64,000 bases of DNA from Galeopsis tetrahit. Its lineage: Eukaryota; Streptophyta; Magnoliopsida; Lamiales; Lamiaceae. A model generated the notes under the pieces. The model did no database searches and was not told where the DNA came from. It saw only the letters and a list, made by a program, of their open reading frames with translations. Both the position numbers and the translations under genes were made by a program. Below, piece after piece: positions 10,980-23,406 of this stretch. Position 1 is the stretch's first letter, and every line of letters starts with the position of its first letter. The stretch spans positions 8,481,201-8,545,200 of the forward strand of contig OY776129.1 in the NCBI GenBank assembly GCA_963675135.1, given 5' to 3'.

Positions 10980-11794
10980 CAGAAATAGGCTCCCTCCAAC
11001 GAATTCATCTTCTCTGCCGCGCCTCCACCAGCCGATTCCGACCGACAGTCGCCGTATTTTATCCGGGCGCTTCCCCCTGCTCCAGGTACATTTCGTTTTT
11101 TTTGAATACTTACTCTGAATCTCGATCGCCGGCGGTATTCCAACCTCCTCCGTCGCGCTCCACCAGTCGATCATCGATGGTGGGTTCGGAACATGTGGTT
11201 ATCTGAGAGTTCGTTTGTGTAGAAAAGATTTATTAATTCGTGTGGTTCCTTTTGAAATTTTCATTCCTGTTCAATTGAGAGAATGGATCTTAGTAGTTTG
11301 CTGATGTATATATCTGACTATATGTTGTGGCAGTTTAGGGTTTACTGATCTGTAATTGCCTTTGAGATGTTTCATGTTTGATCTGAAGCTGAAACAGTTT
11401 GTATTAACTGATTCATTATCTTATATCAAAAGTAGGACATTTCATTCCTGCTATAGCCTTTTTCCATGTGCATCAACTAGGGCAATGTTTGATTTGGGAT
11501 TCACTTGTATAGACATGTGATGAAAGGAAATTAGTGGGATTGATTGTTAAATTGTGTTTGAATTATGTATTTCTTCAGTAGGGAAAGATGAAGAAAGGAA
11601 TTCACCCTCAGATGCAATGGATATCTTATGTGACACCAAGTGGACGGTTGATCCATGCTATGATGACAAAGATCAACGAGGTTGGTAAATTCTATCAACT
11701 CCGACCAAAGCAGCATGTCGAGAAGTTTGGACAGATTGCAAAGTTTAATCAGAAGTATGGAAAAAAGGATGAGGCAGAACCTGAAAATAAATGA
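10980..11794 (+). CDS. Small bL31-like ribosomal protein, probably mitochondrial (bL31m)
   Basis: The coding part is one exon, 11588-11794 (68 aa, starting MKKGIHPQMQWISYV and ending in a lysine-rich tail). A 5' non-coding exon of uncertain start (about 10980) ends at 11085 before GTACAT. The intron runs to the CAG at 11576-11578, ten bases before the ATG. The KGIHP opening is that of bacterial-type L31 proteins, and the rest matches my memory of short plant proteins annotated as ribosomal protein L31 of the mitochondrial large subunit. No zinc-binding cysteines are present. A cleavable targeting peptide is not obvious. The organelle is inferred from the family, not seen. Confidence 0.7.
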
Positions 11795-11799
11795 GTGAT

Positions 11800-12235
11800 G
11801 ATGGTAAACATCTGCTTTGTTTTGTTATATTTAAATTAGTACCTTCCTGGGATTTCGGCTGCTTTCAAGCTATATGATAGTATGTTTGGCTTTGAAGTTA
11901 GTTAATTGAAGCAGCTTATTCTGATTCAGTATATCATCACCTTAATCATGTGTGACACAGAAAAATAACTCTCTTCCTAATTTTTATCTTGGCAATGAAG
12001 TGAGGTTTAGAAATGCATAGAGAATGAATTGTGTCTGGAATTTTTATAGAAAAAATGTTTCTTTTTTTTATAGAAAAAATGTTTCTTTATGTGCCTGTTA
12101 GTTGTATTGCAAATGTAATTTTCCTGTGATTGTTTTTTTTTTTTTAAAGGAAAAGGAACTTCTTATTTCAGGTACTCAACCCATAAGATGTACACATTGT
12201 TATCCTTCGAATACATAAGATATTTTGAAATTTTG
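11800..12235. other. bL31m-like gene 3' flank; no further gene
   Basis: It probably contains the 3' UTR. A 26-bp direct repeat (TATAGAAAAAATGTTTCTTT) occurs at about 12047-12088. Nothing else is recognised. Confidence 0.45.
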
Positions 12236-12240
12236 ATAGA

Positions 12241-12815
12241 TCACGTTACTGGACATGATACCGGGTCGCAAAACCACGCTGCTATAGAAGCATTCGGTTT
12301 TATCAAGTTGTATCCCCCTAGCCAAGACCAAAATTTTACTTTCATATTTTCCAGCATCCTTTTCTTCTCCTGTACTTTTCCTGTAAACATCATCGAGTTC
12401 CTGTGGTTCCATATCTCCCATATAATCGTCGCCCATATGCCTGACATAATTTTTCTTTCCATATTCGTGTTTCCGAGTAGCTCACTGTGTTGGACACAGT
12501 GAATCTGTATGTCAATATGGGACACTGTGCTCACCTTCAGCCATTTGTAAATCTCTTGCCAGACTAATTTTGCAAAGTTGCATTCCAAGAGTAAGTGTGA
12601 ATCTTGCAACTCAAATCGTCTTCTGTAACTTGCACTCCTCTTCTTAAATTATCCATCGTCGCCAGTCTTCCCTAAAGTCTTCCATCCGATCAGCTGTACC
12701 CTTCGTGGTACGACGCCTGCCCATATTGTCTGAAATTCCGGACCTGCTTCTGTTGCTGCCCTCTCGGTTGTAGCGCCTTCCTTCAAGTGTTTATATGCCG
12801 TGCTCGTGGAATATT
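12241..12815 (-). pseudogene. LINE 3'-end relic (reverse transcriptase zinc-knuckle tail)
   Basis: On the minus strand, 12609-12241 encodes text such as SHLLLECNFAKLVWQEIYKW and IWATIIWEIWNHRNSMMF. This is the pattern of the zf-RVT region and tail of plant LINE ORF2 (H-LF-C-FA-x-VW, then IWxxRN). Upstream, at about 12815-12610, are frame-broken pieces resembling the preceding zf-RVT stretch. Only the 3' end is present, as usual for 5'-truncated LINE copies, and frameshifts show that it is dead. Confidence 0.75.
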
Positions 12816-12829
12816 TTCCTGTTATTGGT

Positions 12830-13418
12830 GGTCGAAAATAATGTTGTTTTATTTGTGAATGGGGTATAAATTGTACTAGTAAATGTTTTGATTTTTGTTC
12901 TTTATGTTTTCCGACTTTGAAATTAATCCTCCATGTTTATAAAATTCGGTGGTTTAGTCCATTTATCAGTAAACAAAAGCAATTCATCTGGTCTATGGAT
13001 GATGATATGGTAGATAATGATGATGATTTTGATAAGTGTCCAGTCTTTAATTCTGACAAAAAATAATTTATGTTCGTTGGTAAAAATGTAAAATAACTAA
13101 GAACAGAGTTTTGTAACATAAATGTCCTTTGTGAGAGCAAAGAGGTTTGTGATTTTTTTTTTTTTTTTATGACAATAATACTTGGAAACGAGTATTGGCG
13201 CTAGAAGTCTTTTTTAGATGAAGTGTTGGCCTTGATCTTTTTTATTTTTCCAACTATGAATTATGAAGCTGTAATTTAATTTTGATAAAAGTATTTTCAA
13301 GGTATATACAGTATGTATGCCCTTTATACAGATTTATCCATTTCATATGGAGATCATATAAATATAGTGATTATTTACTGGGATCTACAATTCACACCTT
13401 CTTATACTTAAAACTACA
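12830..13418. other. Gene-free sequence
   Basis: AT-rich with no coding exon, TIR or tRNA-like motif recognised. Confidence 0.4.
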
Positions 13419-13432
13419 AAGAATAATATGAC

Positions 13433-13594
13433 GACAAAGTGGGATAGCTCAAGTGGTTAGAGCACCACTACCTAGACCTTAGGTCCTGGGTTCGAGTCAT
13501 GGGGAGAGGAAAAAGGCACTACCTAGACCTAAGGTCCTGGGTTCGAGTCATGGGGAGAGGAAAAAGGGATGGGTATTTAACTTCCATCAAAACC
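13433..13594 (+). mobile_element. tRNA-derived SINE, copy 3, with internal 51-bp duplication
   Basis: The head GGGATAGCTCAAGTGGTTAG and GGTTCGAGTC match the other copies. A 14-bp duplication AAGAATAATATGAC lies at 13419-13432 and 13595-13608. A 51-bp segment (CACTACCTAGACCT... through GGGGAGAGGAAAAAGG) that includes the B box occurs twice, at about 13467-13517 and 13518-13567, with one or two differences. Confidence 0.88.
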
Positions 13595-13599
13595 AAGAA

Positions 13600-15112
13600 T
13601 AATATGACATAATTTAAAACTAAAAAAACAGGTGAAAACTCCCATTTTACCCCTGAACTTCATCTTCCAATTATGTTCAAATTTCAAATTTCCTTACGTC
13701 ACTTTCCTCTTTCAAATCAGCTCACATTATCTTCATCACACACAAGCATAGTCGTCAAGCATAGTCGTCGCCATGCTCTTTCTCGGCATCAATGGTGTCT
13801 TTCTCCACAACCCCACTTCCGACGTCAATGGCATTTCCCGACGCAACCTAGGCTGCTACACTTTAATAATTACTGGAGTAATTATTATTAATATAGTATA
13901 AAAAAATTATATATTATTATTTATTACCATAATTAATTATGGAGTAATTATTATTAATATAGTATAAAAAAATTATATATTATTATTTATTATCATAATT
14001 AATTATTGTTAACTAGTATTTATTGTTCTAAGTCAAATTTTAAGAAATGATAAAATTTAATTTTGTAAATACATTTTATGTATTTTATATATAAAATGTA
14101 GGTAAATTTACGATATAACAAAATCAATATAAAATGATAAAGTCATAGTAATTCAATATCAATAGTTGTTTAACAGAATATAAAATTCTAAAAAGTGACA
14201 CTTAAATATTAAATTATTATAGAATTATACATTTCTAAAATCTTTATGAAGCACTCCATTTTTTGTGACCCATAATAAAATCTTCAAACTATACAATTTG
14301 TTATTCTAGACACATATACATATAATTAATCATGTCTATATAGGCCTATGCAAAAATCGAATCGTCGGTTTCGATTTGAAAATTAAATCGTAACTTTAAA
14401 ATTAAGGTTCAGTTTCGATTTCAGCAATTTAAAACCACCTATTACGGTTAAACCAACGGTTTAACGATTAAATCGGTCGAACCAACGGTTTTAACCTTTT
14501 CTTGTAAACAAATTTCAGCTGTTCAAAATTGTAACCGGTCCAGTTTCAATTTGTAAAATGACCAAACCGAAACTGCCGATTTTAATCTACGAGCGTGTCT
14601 TGTTGAAATAGTTTTTTTTTTTTTTAAAATAACACGTTGCCTTTTCTACCTCTTCATTAATTACACTTGTATTTTTTTTTAGAATGTAGCTATCAAACAC
14701 CCACCACTTGTATTATACAGAGTACTATTTAAAATAAAATTTATTAACTATACATAAAAAATATTTCATTTCTTCCGACTATTATTGAATATCAATATGT
14801 GTTGCTTTTCCTAATTTACGTTCATCATGCGTCAAGTTTGTCATTATTTTGTTAAAATGTAAAAAAATGAACCTAAAAATTGTAATTACTTTACTTGGTA
14901 GGGGTATTATAGTTAAATTACTAAAAATAGAAGGGTAATAAAGTGTATACACATAGTCACTCTAGAGCTAGTTTGGTGGCTATGGTAAGAGTCAGTTTAA
15001 AAGCCCAAGTTAAAACTAAAGCCCGCGTGCATTTGACTTGAAAATTCCAGAGTGTTCGTCCAGCCAAATTGGGCCGTTGAGGCTATCCATCCCAACCGTT
15101 ATTAAGATTGAG
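13600..15112. other. Gene-free AT-rich sequence with a 66-bp tandem duplication
   Basis: A unit containing TAATTATTATTAATATAGTA is repeated directly at about 13876-14003. The segment at about 14340-14600 is rich in inverted motifs (AACCAACGGTTT, AAATCGGTCGAACC) and may be a decayed hAT-like element, but I found no target-site duplication. The 72-codon frame at 13673 has no recognisable domain. Confidence 0.45.
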
Positions 15113-15115
15113 ATT

Positions 15116-15246
15116 CACTACAAGAAAACTGAATTTTAGTGACAAAATCTAAATAAAAATTTTTAGTGACATGAAATTGAGAATTAATGACAGGATCTGT
15201 CACTAAAAATCAATTCATGTCAATAAAAATTAATTTTCTTGTAGTG
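15116..15246. mobile_element. CACTA MITE (131 bp)
   Basis: It starts CACTACAAGAAAAC, ends TTTTCTTGTAGTG and has a 3-bp duplication ATT on both sides (15113-15115 and 15247-15249), which are the CACTA hallmarks. Short subterminal motifs (TAGTGACA and its complement TGTCACTA) recur inside. Confidence 0.88.
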
Positions 15247-15479
15247 ATTTTAAAAGACCAAAATACCCTTCCATTTAAAGAAACTACTTTCTCCATTCTC
15301 CCATTGCGTGCCCTAACACCGAGCTTGTGCGATTTTTGAGAGTGGTGAAACTCAAAATATCATCTACCAAGATGGACTTTTATGTTCGTGACTTTGATTT
15401 AGATTATTGTGTTGATAGAACACAATTAGGGTTTGTAAAATTTGTGTGATATCGTACATAAATGGTTAATTCGTGTAAT

Positions 15480-16006
15480 TAGAGCCGATCCTGAGATTTT
15501 TTAGACATGAGACGAACAAGAAAAATGAGCCCCTTTTTTATAGCACTTTGAGAGTAAATGAGTTTTTGCATAATGAATGGGTGAGGGAGGAAGACTATTT
15601 TTTATAGAGGGTATTTTATCACCCATTTTGCACCTAATTGTAAATCTGAAAAAAGTTAGCACTAAAATGTAAAAAAGGGAGACGTAAAAAGCACCTAAGG
15701 GTAAAAAAAACTCTTAAAATAAGTATGAAAAATGTACATATGAACTGTGTATGAAACATGCATATGCATATCACGCACAAAATTTGCACGAAATGTGCAC
15801 GTACGGATCGTGCACAAAATGTGCACATGACATTTGTATTTTATTCACTACAAGAAAAAAAAACACTTTGTCACATATCTTTCGTCACACTATAAAATGT
15901 GTCACACATCTTTTGTCAATTACATTTATTTATATATAAAAGTAGGCCCTGAAATCTTGGGGCCCAATGCAGTCGCCCCTGCCGTCCTGCCACAGGGCCA
16001 CCCCTG
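15480..16006 (-). mobile_element. Non-autonomous hAT element (527 bp)
   Basis: An exact 8-bp duplication CGTGTAAT is at 15472-15479 and 16007-16014. The right end on the minus strand (CAGGGGTGGCCCTGTGGCAG) matches the left end of the element at 33947 (CAGGGGTGGCCATGAGGCAG). The left end (AGAGCCGATCCTGAGATTTT) matches the other's right end (AGTGCCGGTCCTGAGATTTT). It is therefore a short relative in opposite orientation. Near 15848 it holds a CACTACAAGAAAA end without a partner, a broken CACTA insert. Confidence 0.85.
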
Positions 16007-16014
16007 CGTGTAAT

Positions 16015-16773
16015 ATGCAACAATTCTTGGTTATGAGAAGATAAAATCGTTTTTGTATTTTACCCACTCCATTTCTTGTTTGTAAATTGTTGGTGTTCTT
16101 TGTTTTCGTTGTAGGTGTATTTTACCATACCATTTGTTGATAGAATTTTGTATAAGTTGTTTTTAATTGTTTGTAAATTGTTAGTAAATTTTGTATTAGA
16201 ATTTGTTTGCACCTTATAAGTTTTGAATCTGAAACTTAGAAAGAAGTAAACTTCTAAATTCAAGTCTACACCATTAGGTCAACTCTATGAGATTATATTA
16301 GTTCATTTGTTATGGATATTTTTTTCACCACTTGTTTAGATTATAGTGGGCACTCCTATTCCTCTAAATCACACTTGTTATATAAATTAAAATTGTATGT
16401 TTTGTTAATTATTGTTTGTGTAAGTATAGATTTCGTAACTGTGTCATGGGGAAATATGAAAGAGAAACACTTTTTTTTTTTTTGCTAATGAAATTTTATA
16501 ATCAAAGCATGCAGATTTAATAATTTCTTGTTATTGATTTAATAATTTCGCTAAAGCTCTTGCTTTTTAGACCAAAATCTTTAGCTTTTCTATATATATA
16601 TATATATAAGAACATATTGCTTCATTTGCTTATTTGTGAATATATGACAGTGTCATTTCATTAATATTTATGTGTTTATTTATTTTTTACTTTTTATTGG
16701 AATATTCTTCATATCCATAGTATGAATAATTAGAATTTAATTTTAATGGTCAAAACAAGATCATGTAATCTAA
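16015..16773. other. Gene-free AT-rich sequence
   Basis: No domain, repeat end or RNA is recognised. It contains a short TATATA microsatellite near 16590 and a poly-T run near 16470. Confidence 0.45.
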
Positions 16774-18039
16774 TGTTAGGATATAATTTATAATCCAGTA
16801 AATAGGTTACCTAAACTTCTCTTATAAAACTTAGTAGTAAGTTTATAGTCTAAGTCTCAGTCATGTGGAATTAACTGTATGTATATTAGTTGATACTACA
16901 TTTGGTTAAACACACATTTATTCAAAACGTAAAGAGTAGAAGACTGAAAACTAGAATACACATTGCGAGTCCATCAATGAAATCAAATGACAAGGAGTAT
17001 ACCTTAGTCAAATGAGATTAGCTACATGAGATCAGCCGAGTAGAAAATTTTAGCTGATATGGACTTAGCCAGATCTTATCAAGCCTTAATGTTTCAGAAG
17101 AGCTACTCAGCGGATAACATGCATTAAAGAATGCTACAACCTTAAACAAGACAAAGAGAATGTCAGAACAGACCTGATAGTCTCAATTGAAGACAAGACT
17201 GAAAGTCTAACCAACTCAACCGATGTGGACCAATTAGAAGATGCCAGCACAACTATTGAGTTGACTTGGACTAGGGTTTCAGAAATCGTACAACATCATT
17301 TAATGCACATTAAATGTCCATTCCTTTTTAAGGAATGTTTGTACCTGAATCAAAGGAAAGATCAAATCAATGAAGATCTCGACCCATACATAAAAGATTT
17401 GGTTGCAACAGTTAGTTTATCCAACAACTAGTTCATGCTCCAATCCTCTATAAATACAAGATGTTGTTCATGTAACAACTTACAGAAACTCCACGCAAGA
17501 ACTCATTATCAGCCGAGCAAGTTCATCATTCAAGCTATCTGAATCCTTTAGGGTTCTTTAGAGTCAGTATTCGATCTTTGTATCCATAACTCTAATTTTC
17601 CTACAATTTAAGCCAATATTCCATTACTATCCTAAGCTTAGAAAGTGTGGCTTTGAACCTCTTAGTTCAACACACAGTTGGTACATTTTGTAAACTCAAA
17701 CCCTACTTTCTAAACCCTAAAAAGTTAGTTTATTGTTTTACGAACACCAATTTGTAAGAGTGCTTGTTCTCAAAACTAACAATTAGAGACAATTGCACTC
17801 ACGTGGTGTATCAAGATCAAAAGTCTTCTCTTGGGACTTAAAAGTAGCAAGAACCTTGTTTTATAAGGGATTAATATCACGACTAGGGCTGTGAGAGAGG
17901 ACATAGGAAAAGTTTTCGAACCTCTATAAATCATGTGTTCTTTACTACTTTATATTGCTTATAATCTAATATTGTCATTATCTTTCATAAGCACAATTTT
18001 TAAAAGAGTCAAAACTCACAAGTAAATTTTTCATAATCA
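16774..18039 (+). repeat. Probable Copia-type LTR (about 1.27 kb)
   Basis: It starts TGTTAGGATATAA and ends ATAATCA. It is followed after two bases by TGATATCAAGGTAGC, which resembles the initiator-tRNA-Met primer-binding site of plant Copia elements (TGGTATCAGAGC). A TATA box (TATAAATA, about 17449-17456) with GTAACAACTTACAG downstream fits an LTR promoter. No second LTR, no target-site duplication and no pol sequence was found, so this is a relic or a truncated 5' end. The 68-codon frame at 17225 lies inside it and is unassigned. Confidence 0.45.
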
Positions 18040-18737
18040 ACTGATATCAAGGTAGCTGATAAGGTCATTCATTTGTTAAAGTCATTATTTGAAAAAGTTT
18101 TCATTCAACCCATGAGTCTAAACATTTAGGACTTACACAATTTTGCACCACCAACTAAATAGATAGTTATCCAACTGATCAAGTAACAAGTCATCAGTAG
18201 ATTTGTTATCTATTTAAACTGTTGTACACTCGCACTCAATCAGAACATATTTTATGCATCAGACGACTTAACCTCACTAAGTCTGTCACCTCATCTGATC
18301 AACACACATAAATTTTTAAAGTTAGAAAATCTATTTACTCCCTAGACTTTTTCTATCATACTCATAAAATTTGATTGACTCTAGTCACTCTACTATGTTG
18401 CCGTTTGATTTAACAATTTTATTGTGCGTAGTTTAAAATTTAAGCCAACACTTTCTACTTTATAATTCCACTTTTCTTTTTTATTTGATCAATTTTATAA
18501 TTTTCTTTTTCTAAAAATAAAATATTTCTCTCATTCACTATTTTATTTTTACTTTATCTTTCCATTTAAATTTTTACTTTTTACATAAACAATCAATTTT
18601 TCTTAAAACTCATGTCCAATTTAAAAATGGACATTATAAAATTGAAGGGAGAGAGTAATTCCTAAAAATAATTCTTAATTAGTTACTACTTACTAGTATT
18701 TGTTTTATTTATGGAAAATATAATAAAATAATATATA
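18040..18737. other. Gene-free sequence after the LTR-like segment
   Basis: The first few hundred bases may be leader of the Copia-like element. The rest is AT-rich without features. Confidence 0.4.
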
Positions 18738-19001
18738 CCCCATCCATGCCATAATTATTTGCCAATTTTCCTTATTCGTGAAACGGTTCCAAAATTATTT
18801 GCATATTCTTAATATATAAACACCTACAAAATTATTATTCTTTCAATATTATTTTTATTTTCAAAATTACTATTAATTTTTTACATACATTTTTTTTTAC
18901 ACCTCACTAAATCACTTAAAAATTTAAAATACTCCTCAATTATCTTACATTATTAATCACTAAATTTTATTTTTTTTAAAATAATTTCGGAATGGAGGGA
19001 G
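18738..19001 (+). mobile_element. Stowaway-like MITE, diverged
   Basis: It begins CCCCATCCATGCC, ends GAATGGAGGGAG and is flanked by TA. The interior (TAATTATTTGCCAATTTTCC, GTTCCAAAATTATTTGCA) matches the MITE at 9508 with many changes, so it is an older copy. It lies about 250 bp upstream of the LSM4 leader. Confidence 0.8.
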
Positions 19002-19249
19002 TACACTATAAATATAATGACTTGATTTGGAAGAGAAAATATAATAGCTGAAAATATACCAAAAATAAAATAGGATATTTATTTGAAATAAAATAGTGAA
19101 ACAAAATAAAGAAAGTGAGACAATTATAATAGTATTAATATATGCGGTGCGGAGGAGGAAGGGAAGTAAGTTCTGTTTGAATTTAAAGCTTACAAAAAGT
19201 AGAATTATTTCTCCCAATTCTTCTTCTTTACTTGGAGAAATTTAATTTA

Positions 19250-21999
19250 CTACTCAGACGAGAGAGGGAAATCTAGATCTACACACAGATTCAGGCGGTT
19301 TCACGTCGTTGTATATACAGGTTCACTTCTACCTCCTACTCCTGATTTGTTTTCGCTGTTCGTAAATTCATTTGTTTCGTCACTTTTTAGGGTTTTTTTT
19401 ACCTCTTTTCTTGTTTTGGGGGATTTACAATCTGTTAACTTGTGTATTTTTTCTGTAAATGCAGCTGTATTGTTTATCATACATCAAGAAAGAAAAAAGA
19501 TGGTGAGTTTTAACTTTCTACTGCGAATTCTAGGGTTTATGCTGGTTTGAGGTTTTCTGTTCTTGATTCTTTATTGATTGAGTTTTGCAGCTTCCGCTTT
19601 CGCTGCTCAAGACTGCACAAGGTCACCCCATGGTACGCCTCGTTTTTGCCTTGAACCTCTAGTTTCTTTACCTTTTTTTTCTCTTTCTCCTCTCTCTAAT
19701 TTCTTTGTTATTATAGCAATTGTATCCTCATTTATTCTGCCCGTGTAACTATGTTTTTCATCAGTATTTATCTCTGACGGATTTTTTGGTATATCTGATG
19801 TCTATACAACACCTTGCTTTTTTGCCTTTATTCATAGCTATAATATTTGTTTTGTGACTTTGAAGTTATTATATTGAATTTCTTGGAGTATGATATGCAA
19901 ATATCTTGGAAACAAGCTGTGTTTTTCAATGCTTCTTTAAAATTTTATGGTATATCTGATGTCTATAGAACACCTTGCTTTTCGCCTTTGTTCATAGCTA
20001 TAATATATGTTTTGCGACTTTGAAGTTATTATATTGAATTTCTTGGAATATGATTTACAAATATGTTGGAAACAATTGGACTGTAACCCGTGTTTTTCAA
20101 TTCTTCTTTTATATTTCATGTTTAACAGTTGGTGGAACTGAAAAATGGGGAGACATACAATGGTCACTTGGTTAACTGCGACACGTGGATGAACATCCAT
20201 CTCCGTGAAGTTATATGTACCTCGAAGGTATACATTCTTTGGACTTGGATTTAACAGTTTAAAATTTTTCCGTGTTCTCTCTTTGTAATTCAATGTTTCT
20301 CAATTACTCAAGATGCTTCACTCCTTTGTTTCCTGCTTCAGATTTATGAGTTTTTATCTATCTAATCTTATGTAGGACGGAGATAGGTTTTGGCGAATGC
20401 CAGAGTGCTACATCAGGGGGAATACAATCAAGTATCTTAGAGTCCCAGATGAGGTATAGCTTTAATGCATATTTTAAATTGCAGATAATGTTTACTGAGC
20501 GCTGTTGACTGACTTGAGCTGATTTCTATGAATTTAACCTCTGTGCCTTTAAGATTCTGAAAAAATGCTAGGTCATTGATGTCGGTTATGATAATGGATT
20601 AGGTTGTTAGGGGACTTCTTCACCAGGCTACCTCCCATTACCATTAGTCATTTTCTGAATTCCTGACTCGTGAAACCTCTATATTGTTTTACCGCAACAT
20701 TGTAAAACACCTTCAACATCTGGTGGTGTCAGAGAGTCACTGCCCCCCTTACCTTCTTGGCGATAAATGAGATATTTCAAAATGGTGACATTGATAATTA
20801 TCAGATAGATATATAGACATGAGACGAGGAACCAGACATCTTAGGACTTCTCTTCTGGACCTGATCGAGTTGTTATGACCACCCATCCTTTGTGTTCACA
20901 AATTTCTCAGGCTCTTTATGTCTAGCCACATTTAGATTGAAGTGTGTCTGTTGCTTGAATATAGATTATTTTGGATGTTGTGACAATAATAATGAATTTT
21001 ACTCATTTTCAGGTGATTGATAAAGTTCAAGAGGAGACAAAAAGCCGAAACGGTAATGCTTTGGGATCATTTTTCTTCTTTTACTTGAAATTGATGACAG
21101 CACATAGTCATTCGCATTATTCAGGACTGAGTCCATTAGGAAAGCTAGGACAGTCTTATTTTAATAAAAGAAATCAGAAAAAAAAAAGTTTGGATAAAGC
21201 ACTGTTTTCTTCAACTTGTCTGTAATATTTGTGATTTTCGTGTGCCTTCTCACTTTTAAGCTTGCAAGCATGTGATTATTTTTTGGGGGTGCATCTTCTT
21301 TTTTGTGCATTGTGGGACCAAACACTTTTTGCATGGAAATGACTTATCATATGATTGTATCTTCCTTACTGTTATTTGGACTTCATAAATCGCTTGACTC
21401 TCGGTTTCTTTTTTAAGTTTAGTTTCCTTGAAGTATTTTCTGACTCCAAACTAGAGACACTTCTGAATTTAAATGCCTATCCTTCACAGATAGAAAGCCA
21501 CCGGGAGTAGGGCGTGGAAGAGGAAGGGGTAGAGAGGATGGAATAAAAGCAAAAGGCATAGGCCGTGGAATGGAGGACGGAGGTGGCCGAGGTGTAGGTG
21601 CAAGTCGAGGCAGGGGTGGATCTGGAGGAAGAACTGGTGGAAATAGAGGTATCTCATCTATTTTGTTCCCTCTGGAATTTTCCCTTTTGCTCATCTTATA
21701 ATTTTGCTTGTGGGTCGAACAACAATTTCGACTTCTTACATGTTTTATTCCTTCGGTCATCTCAAAACACAATATGCTTTATGAGGGCTACAAAAGTGTT
21801 TTACTTAAACCATACTGGATTATCATAAGATGAAATGAATGAGATGCGCTTCCTTCGCTGAATATTGATTATTTTGCTTATGGAGCTATCCATTTCAATG
21901 TTTCAAAGGCGTAAGATGAAATGAATGAGATGGTTCCTTCACTGAATATTGATTATTTTGCTTCTCTTGCAACAAACAGGTGGAGGGCGAGCCCGATGA
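19250..21999 (+). CDS. LSM4: Sm-like protein LSM4
   Basis: LSM4 is a subunit of the LSM1-7 (cytoplasmic mRNA decapping) and LSM2-8 (U6 snRNA) rings. A leader exon ends at 19320. The second exon runs 19465-19502 and carries only the ATG (19500-19502). Coding continues in 19591-19632, 20129-20227, 20376-20453, 21013-21052, 21490-21648 and 21980-21999, giving 441 nt and 146 aa, with all phases consistent. The Sm1 motif lies around [20 protein letters not shown] and Sm2 around [15 protein letters not shown]. The C-terminus is an RG/RGG-rich tail, as usual for LSM4. Introns 2 and 6 contain local duplications. No lesion is seen. Confidence 0.95.
19791..20076 (+). repeat. Tandem duplication inside an LSM4 intron
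   Basis: Two diverged copies of about 125 bp, starting ATATCTGATGTCTATA and ending TTGGAAACAA, lie at about 19791-19915 and 19951-20076. A similar short duplication (AAGATGAAATGAATGAGATG) is at about 21828 and 21911 in the last intron. Neither touches splice sites. Confidence 0.8.
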
Positions 22000-22820
22000 T
22001 TTAATCTGGTGAATGAGCGAGCCGATCAACTGAAGCCTGAAAATATGGTCGCATTATTTTTTTCAAGGCCATTTGCAACTCCAACTCCCTTTTAATGCTC
22101 TGCTGCCTCTTGTGTTTGATGTTGTTTACAAATTAATTACGTGAAGAGTAATCGCTGCCAAATTTTATGTGGAACTATCGACAATGTTTAATATTATGAA
22201 GCGATTTGTTTTGTTTTGTTGCCCCTCTGCGCAATGTCTCCGGGCCAATAACTCTATAAACCTTTTATAACATTTGATAAGGTTCTTGAGCTCTTCCTGG
22301 TAAACCTGTTTTGTTTATAAAATATTTGAAATCATAATAAATAGTGGGTAAGGTTTTGGGATTTTGTGTAGGTTGTAATTTAATTTTAATTCAAATCAAT
22401 GATTAATGTTATATTATAATATTATTGTTGCTTGATTGTAATGTGGTTGGTTAGTTAAAATATTGACAAATAATTGGTATTAATATCGTTATCGATTAAT
22501 TTGTATTTTGTAGTATAAATTGAGCCTAGTTTAAGTACCAACAGCAAGACAAAAACTTTATCTGATAAGTGTACAGTGACAAATGACTGCATATGAATAC
22601 ATATTCTATTTCAAGTATATCAGTCAAAAATATAAATTTTATTCGATTTTTTTTTTTTTTTTACAAAATCTTTTGAGATTAAAATTTCATTTTTTGATAT
22701 AAAATATTATTTCTGCCTCCCACAATAATTTTTTGGAACTTTTCCAAATAATTTATACTCTTAAAATGAAAAATTCTTTAAAAACATCACATTCACAATA
22801 TTTTCAATTTTATATAAAAT
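22000..22820. other. LSM4 3' flank; no further gene
   Basis: It contains the probable LSM4 3' UTR and then AT-rich sequence without recognisable features. Confidence 0.45.
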
Positions 22821-22821
22821 A

Positions 22822-23104
22822 CTCCCTCCGTCCCATATGAACTTGCACACCTGAGATGACACACAATTTAAGAAATGTGTAAGAAAATGTGTAATGAGTG
22901 ATGTTTTGAGGGGTAGTTTTGTAAAGTTTTATGAATAAAGTAAAATAAAAAGTAGATTGAGTGTGGAAAAGTAATGACATATGGATAAATAAAAGTATAT
23001 TTTGAGGGTGAGGATTATAAAAATATTTTCTTTTATGGAGTGTACAAATTAGTATGGAACGTCCATTTATAGAAAGTGTGCAAATTCCGATGGAACGGAG
23101 GATG
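22822..23104 (+). mobile_element. Stowaway-like MITE, second subfamily (283 bp)
   Basis: It begins CTCCCTCCGTCCCATATGAA, ends ATGGAACGGAGGATG and is flanked by TA (22820-22821 and 23105-23106). The interior differs from the 9508/18738 family (AACTTGCACACCTGAGATGA), so it is a separate subfamily with similar tips. Confidence 0.85.
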
Positions 23105-23406
23105 TATTATTTATTACTTTTAAACTCACACCTACACCCAAGTCTAACTCATTTTTTTAATCTATATTCACAAAATTACAAAATTATCTCATTATTAGTA
23201 CTTTTTTATATGTGTGCGAAACTTATTAACCAATATATTTATCAACCTGAATAGGCTATTGACCCAAAAGACGTTTGAACCTTAAAATTTCCTCATACAT
23301 TATGGATACCAATATTTTCTCTAGTTTTTCTTAAACAATTAAAATAAAATAAAAATAATACAACATGAAACATTTTGAAAAAAAAGAAGAGGGTGGGCAT
23401 CAAGGT

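Noticed and set aside
12188..12502. 104-codon plus-strand frame
   Set aside because: The minus strand here encodes recognisable LINE tail motifs; the plus frame is a shadow.
13433..13594. tRNA gene call at the tRNA-like head
   Set aside because: No acceptor stem pairs and the B-box region is duplicated; TSDs and an A-rich tail show a SINE. The same holds for 5783, 10649 and 33324.
17225..17431. 68-codon frame as a small gene
   Set aside because: It lies within the LTR-like segment just before its TATA box, has no domain and no splice or promoter context.
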